DNA of 64,000 nucleotides from Spartobacteria bacterium LR76 (GTDB lineage Bacteria > Verrucomicrobiota > Verrucomicrobiia > Chthoniobacterales > Terrimicrobiaceae). Position 1 is the stretch's first letter. Each line of letters opens with the position of its first letter. The stretch is from the NCBI GenBank assembly GCA_003054655.1, contig QAYZ01000013.1, forward strand, positions 496,001-560,000. Reading direction: 5' to 3'. The notes under the pieces were generated by a model. It was given only the letters and a program-made list of their open reading frames with translations. It had not been told where the DNA came from and searched no databases. The translations under genes and the position numbers were made by a program. This document shows, in pieces, positions 61,225 to 64,000 of this stretch.

Positions 61225-63531
61225 ATGCCACGCGTCGTTATCGTCCAGGAACATCTCCCCCACTACCGGGAGAAATTTTTTGATCTCTTACATACGCAGC
61301 TGGAGACGGCGGGGATTCATCTTGATCTGGTTTACTCGCCTCATGTCTCAGCCAGCTTGCTAGCGGGACATTTACCTTGGGCTATCCCGGTTCCCACGCG
61401 GCGCTGGAAGCACTTTGCCTGGCAAAATGCCCTCAAGCTTTGCCGCGGGGCGGATCTGGTCATCGTACAACAAGAGTCCAAGTACGTCGTAAACTATGTC
61501 CTTCAGATCCTAAGTCTCTTCAACAAGCAAAAGATTGCATTCTGGGGACATGGGCGGAATTTCCAGTCGGAAAATGCGAATATCCTCGGTGAGGAAATCA
61601 AAAAGAGAGCCTCGCGATTTTGTGATTGGTGGTTCGCTTACAATGACGTGAGCGTAAAGATCGTTCAGAACCTGGGGTTTCCACTTTCGCGCATCACCTC
61701 GGTTCAAAACTCGATCGACACCCATTCGATCGCCGACGCTCGTCAGCGGACCTCGCCGGATCAACTGGCGGCACTAAAGGCCAAGCTGGGCATCAGTTCG
61801 ACAAATATCGGCGTTTTTACTGGAGGATTGTATCGCGAAAAGCGCCTGCCATTTCTCATCGAAGCATGCGAACTCATTCGCGCCAGCGTTCCCGATTTTG
61901 AGTTGATCGTCATCGGCAAGGGCCCCGAGGCAGATTTCATTGAGGACTCCGCCAGAAAGCACCCCTGGATTCATTTCGTCGGGCCAAAGAGTGACGTGGA
62001 AAAAGTCCCCTACTGGATGATTTCCAAACTGCTATTGATGCCGGGCTTGGTCGGTCTGGTCGTTTTGGACTCGTTCTCTCTTGGGGTACCCATGATCACT
62101 ACGGATTATCCCTATCATAGCCCGGAAATCTCCTACCTCCAGGACGGCATTAATGGAGTGATCGTGAAACCGTGGCCAGACGTGGAGGAATACGCAAAAC
62201 GAGCGATAGCTCTCTTCCACGCTCCTGAAAAAATAACCAATTTATCCAGGAATGCCCTGGCTGCAGCGGAGCAATATTCTATCGAGCGCATGTCCCAATG
62301 CTTCGCCGATGGCATTATCGGCGCACTTGAGGCTCCAAAAATCAGCCGCACGAAAATGCTGTTCGCGCCTCCAGCGCCCATTGCGAGCGAAGACGAAACC
62401 CGTATAGGCGTGGTGGTAAGAAGTCTCGCTCCCTATTTGCGGGATTTTTACGACAATCTCACGCATTCCACAGATGGCACTTCGGTAAAGATATTTATCG
62501 GTCAAAGAGGCACCGATTGGGTGAATCCATGGGACGTGACCTTAATGAACCTTCGCCGGGCAGATCACGTCTATGTTAACGCAAAGACCAAGGGGCGCAT
62601 CTTTCGCACCATCTTTCCTACAAGGGAGCTTTTTAACGCTCTGGAGCGATATGCCCCGGGCATCCTGCTAATCACCGAGTATTCTCCGCTTTCGATTTTC
62701 GGCGCGATATGGGCCACCATTCATCGTCTACCCTGGGTGATTGCAACGGACATTGGTCCAGATTATAAACCGCCATACCCACGGCTGACATTTTCGCAGA
62801 GATTCGTACACTCGATTGCAAACAGATTCTGTAGCGGAATCCTCGCGCTTACTCCCTCCGCGGCAAAGAAAGCCAAGCGCCTGGGCAAGCCGCATATTCT
62901 TTGCCCCCACGCAATCAATACGACCGTCTATACTCCTGGAGCAAGACGAGTCCCATCGGAGAAAATCCGGATCATTGTCGTCGGAAACTTCATTCCCCGA
63001 AAAGGCTACGACCTATTGTTCAAGGCGCTTGCCGGACTGCCGACAGCGCAACGCGACAGCTGGACCCTTCATTGCTTCGGCGCCGGCAGTCCACATGAAC
63101 TTCACCAGCTGGCCTCCCAGTTAAATATCGGATCGAAGATTCATTTTTCCGCATTTATCGGACTGGACCAGCTCATTGAGGCTTATCAGCAGTCGGACTT
63201 TTTTGTTCTGCCCAGCAGGTCCGATACATTTGGCGTTGTCGTACATGAGGCGGCAAGTTGCGGGCTTCCTGTTCTTGTCAGTCGCCACTGCGGTGCATCC
63301 GAAGTACTCGTCGAAGAAGGGGTCAATGGCTATGTCATAGTCCCGGAAGATACCGAGCAATTCTCGGATTATCTCTCCAGAATGATAAGAGACTCCTCCA
63401 TGCGGGAGCGCTTCAGCCATGCTTCCCGAGCCATCGCCGAGAAGTGGGATGTTCGCATCAATGCCTCACGGGCACTAGCCTGGTTGAACTCCGAATTTCT
63501 TAAATCAAATAATTCCACCCCGATCCGTTAA
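61225..63531 (+). CDS. Tandem double GT4 glycosyltransferase
   Basis: A 768-residue protein from the ATG at 61225 with two complete GT-B domains in one chain. Domain 1 (about 1-385) starts PRVVIVQEHLPHYREKFFDLL and has GVFTGGLYREKRLPFLIEAC and PGLVGLVVLDSFSLGVPMITT; its EX7E acid pair is replaced (Gly and Asp). Domain 2 (about 395-768) starts EDETRIGVVVRSLAPYLRDFY, with IIVVGNFIPRKGYDLLFKAL and PSRSDTFGVVVHEAASCGLPV (first acid Asp). No stop or frameshift interrupts the link. It may add two sugars in sequence or one domain may be regulatory. Confidence 0.85.
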   Translation: MPRVVIVQEHLPHYREKFFDLLHTQLETAGIHLDLVYSPHVSASLLAGHLPWAIPVPTRRWKHFAWQNALKLCRGADLVIVQQESKYVVNYVLQILSLFNKQKIAFWGHGRNFQSENANILGEEIKKRASRFCDWWFAYNDVSVKIVQNLGFPLSRITSVQNSIDTHSIADARQRTSPDQLAALKAKLGISSTNIGVFTGGLYREKRLPFLIEACELIRASVPDFELIVIGKGPEADFIEDSARKHPWIHFVGPKSDVEKVPYWMISKLLLMPGLVGLVVLDSFSLGVPMITTDYPYHSPEISYLQDGINGVIVKPWPDVEEYAKRAIALFHAPEKITNLSRNALAAAEQYSIERMSQCFADGIIGALEAPKISRTKMLFAPPAPIASEDETRIGVVVRSLAPYLRDFYDNLTHSTDGTSVKIFIGQRGTDWVNPWDVTLMNLRRADHVYVNAKTKGRIFRTIFPTRELFNALERYAPGILLITEYSPLSIFGAIWATIHRLPWVIATDIGPDYKPPYPRLTFSQRFVHSIANRFCSGILALTPSAAKKAKRLGKPHILCPHAINTTVYTPGARRVPSEKIRIIVVGNFIPRKGYDLLFKALAGLPTAQRDSWTLHCFGAGSPHELHQLASQLNIGSKIHFSAFIGLDQLIEAYQQSDFFVLPSRSDTFGVVVHEAASCGLPVLVSRHCGASEVLVEEGVNGYVIVPEDTEQFSDYLSRMIRDSSMRERFSHASRAIAEKWDVRINASRALAWLNSEFLKSNNSTPIR

Positions 63532-63532
63532 A

Positions 63533-64000
63533 TTGAAAGCAATCATTAGCCATCAAAAGCAATCCGGATTGATATCCGCGCTCATCATCACTCTGGCGGC
63601 GATTGGAACCATTTCGTTGGTTGACTCAATCAACGTGGTGACTTGCGCCCCGGTAATCGGGGTATGCGCCATGTTTATTCTGGCCCTGCGGTACCCGCCG
63701 CGCCTCGTGATGATTTGCCTCATCCCGCTGGGCCTGTTTGTTTTCTTCAGATTGTGGCAAACTTTGAATGTCACCGTGGCGCCGGAAAGCCTGATGAACC
63801 GCTACTGGATCAGGATCACCACCTTTTCAACGGCGGGATGCATCGCCCTGGTCGCATCTGCCTATCGGTCTCGGCTGCTCAAAGTTACCAATCAGCTCCT
63901 GCGAATCCTGGAGGCCATTCCCTTGCCATTGATCATATCGGATTCCTCCGGCGTTATCCGAGCTGTGAGTGAGACCACTTGCTCTGTCACAGGGCTCGAT
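63533..64000 (+). CDS. Membrane PAS-domain sensor protein (5' part, cut by window edge)
   Basis: The first 156 codons of a membrane protein, from a TTG directly after the double GT4 stop codon; no earlier start fits. Four hydrophobic segments lie in residues of about 13-105 (LISALIITLAAIGTISLV, VIGVCAMFILAL, LVMICLIPLGLFVFF, TAGCIALVASAY). Then comes a PAS-like start (LLRILEAIPLPLIISDSSG). The output domain (kinase, cyclase or phosphodiesterase) is beyond the edge. It may sense envelope state and control the polysaccharide locus. Confidence 0.7.
   Translation, partial: MKAIISHQKQSGLISALIITLAAIGTISLVDSINVVTCAPVIGVCAMFILALRYPPRLVMICLIPLGLFVFFRLWQTLNVTVAPESLMNRYWIRITTFSTAGCIALVASAYRSRLLKVTNQLLRILEAIPLPLIISDSSGVIRAVSETTCSVTGLD

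Noticed and set aside
1-64000. CRISPR arrays, insertion sequences, phage genes, rRNA or tRNA
   Set aside because: No regularly spaced repeats, transposase or integrase motifs, phage structural genes or stable RNA folds were seen by reading both strands.

Overview
The window reads as chromosomal DNA of a high-GC Gram-negative bacterium. It has a lipid A acyltransferase (LpxD), the Skp/OmpH chaperone, BamA, several outer-membrane barrels and many lipoproteins. The gene mix (urea ABC transporter, AraC-controlled sugar isomerase/dehydrogenase pair, AXE1-type esterase, CzcA-type metal efflux, a Wza/Wzc/Wzy polysaccharide locus) and sequence style fit a free-living Verrucomicrobiota-like bacterium. 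That placement is inference; no rRNA, tRNA or other marker gene is present.

Layout. 1-3897 (minus): outer-membrane barrel, urtA and the 5' part of urtB, a urea uptake operon with intercistronic stem-loops. 4010-6014: a LytS/LytTR two-component system, with phased direct repeats between it and the barrel gene. 6316-9336 (plus): SGNH hydrolase, SYLF lipoprotein, NTF2-like secreted protein and a low-complexity secreted protein. 9385-17129 (minus): a compact RND metal-efflux operon with CzcA, a very short adaptor, two TolC-like proteins and small His/Cys-rich secreted proteins. 17190-21472: AraC regulator divergent from a sugar isomerase/oxidoreductase pair, followed by an esterase-cupin pair. 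21527-25514 (minus): bamA-skp-lpxD envelope biogenesis. 25948-30047 (minus): ald-proA-acylphosphatase-ABC ATPase-bioD, every junction a 4-nt stop/start overlap. 30127-33826 (plus): secreted helical protein, DUF885 metallopeptidase-like protein, small membrane protein, HAD hydrolase.

From 34079 to at least 63531 lies one large exopolysaccharide/O-antigen locus. Its minus-strand arm (34079-40148) carries the export machine: Wza-like protein, Wzc-like tyrosine autokinase, outer-membrane barrel and Wzy/WaaL-type protein with a TPR tail. The rest holds two PMT/ArnT-like membrane glycosyltransferases, two divergent UDP-galactopyranose mutases, a GbsR/MarR regulator, an acyltransferase, a beta-helix lipoprotein, a Wzx flippase, at least five GT2 enzymes, a GT9 enzyme, a tandem GT4-GT4 protein, four methyltransferases and a second O-antigen-polymerase-like protein. 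Together they suggest a galactofuranose-containing, methylated and acylated surface polysaccharide made by a Wzx/Wzy-like route. A PAS-containing membrane protein runs off the right end.

The locus shows signs of mosaic assembly. The AT-rich acyltransferase gene lies between two copies of a 51-bp segment that includes the 3' end of the gbsR gene, and the second copy is a decayed gbsR remnant. I found no phage, insertion sequence, CRISPR array or stable RNA gene.
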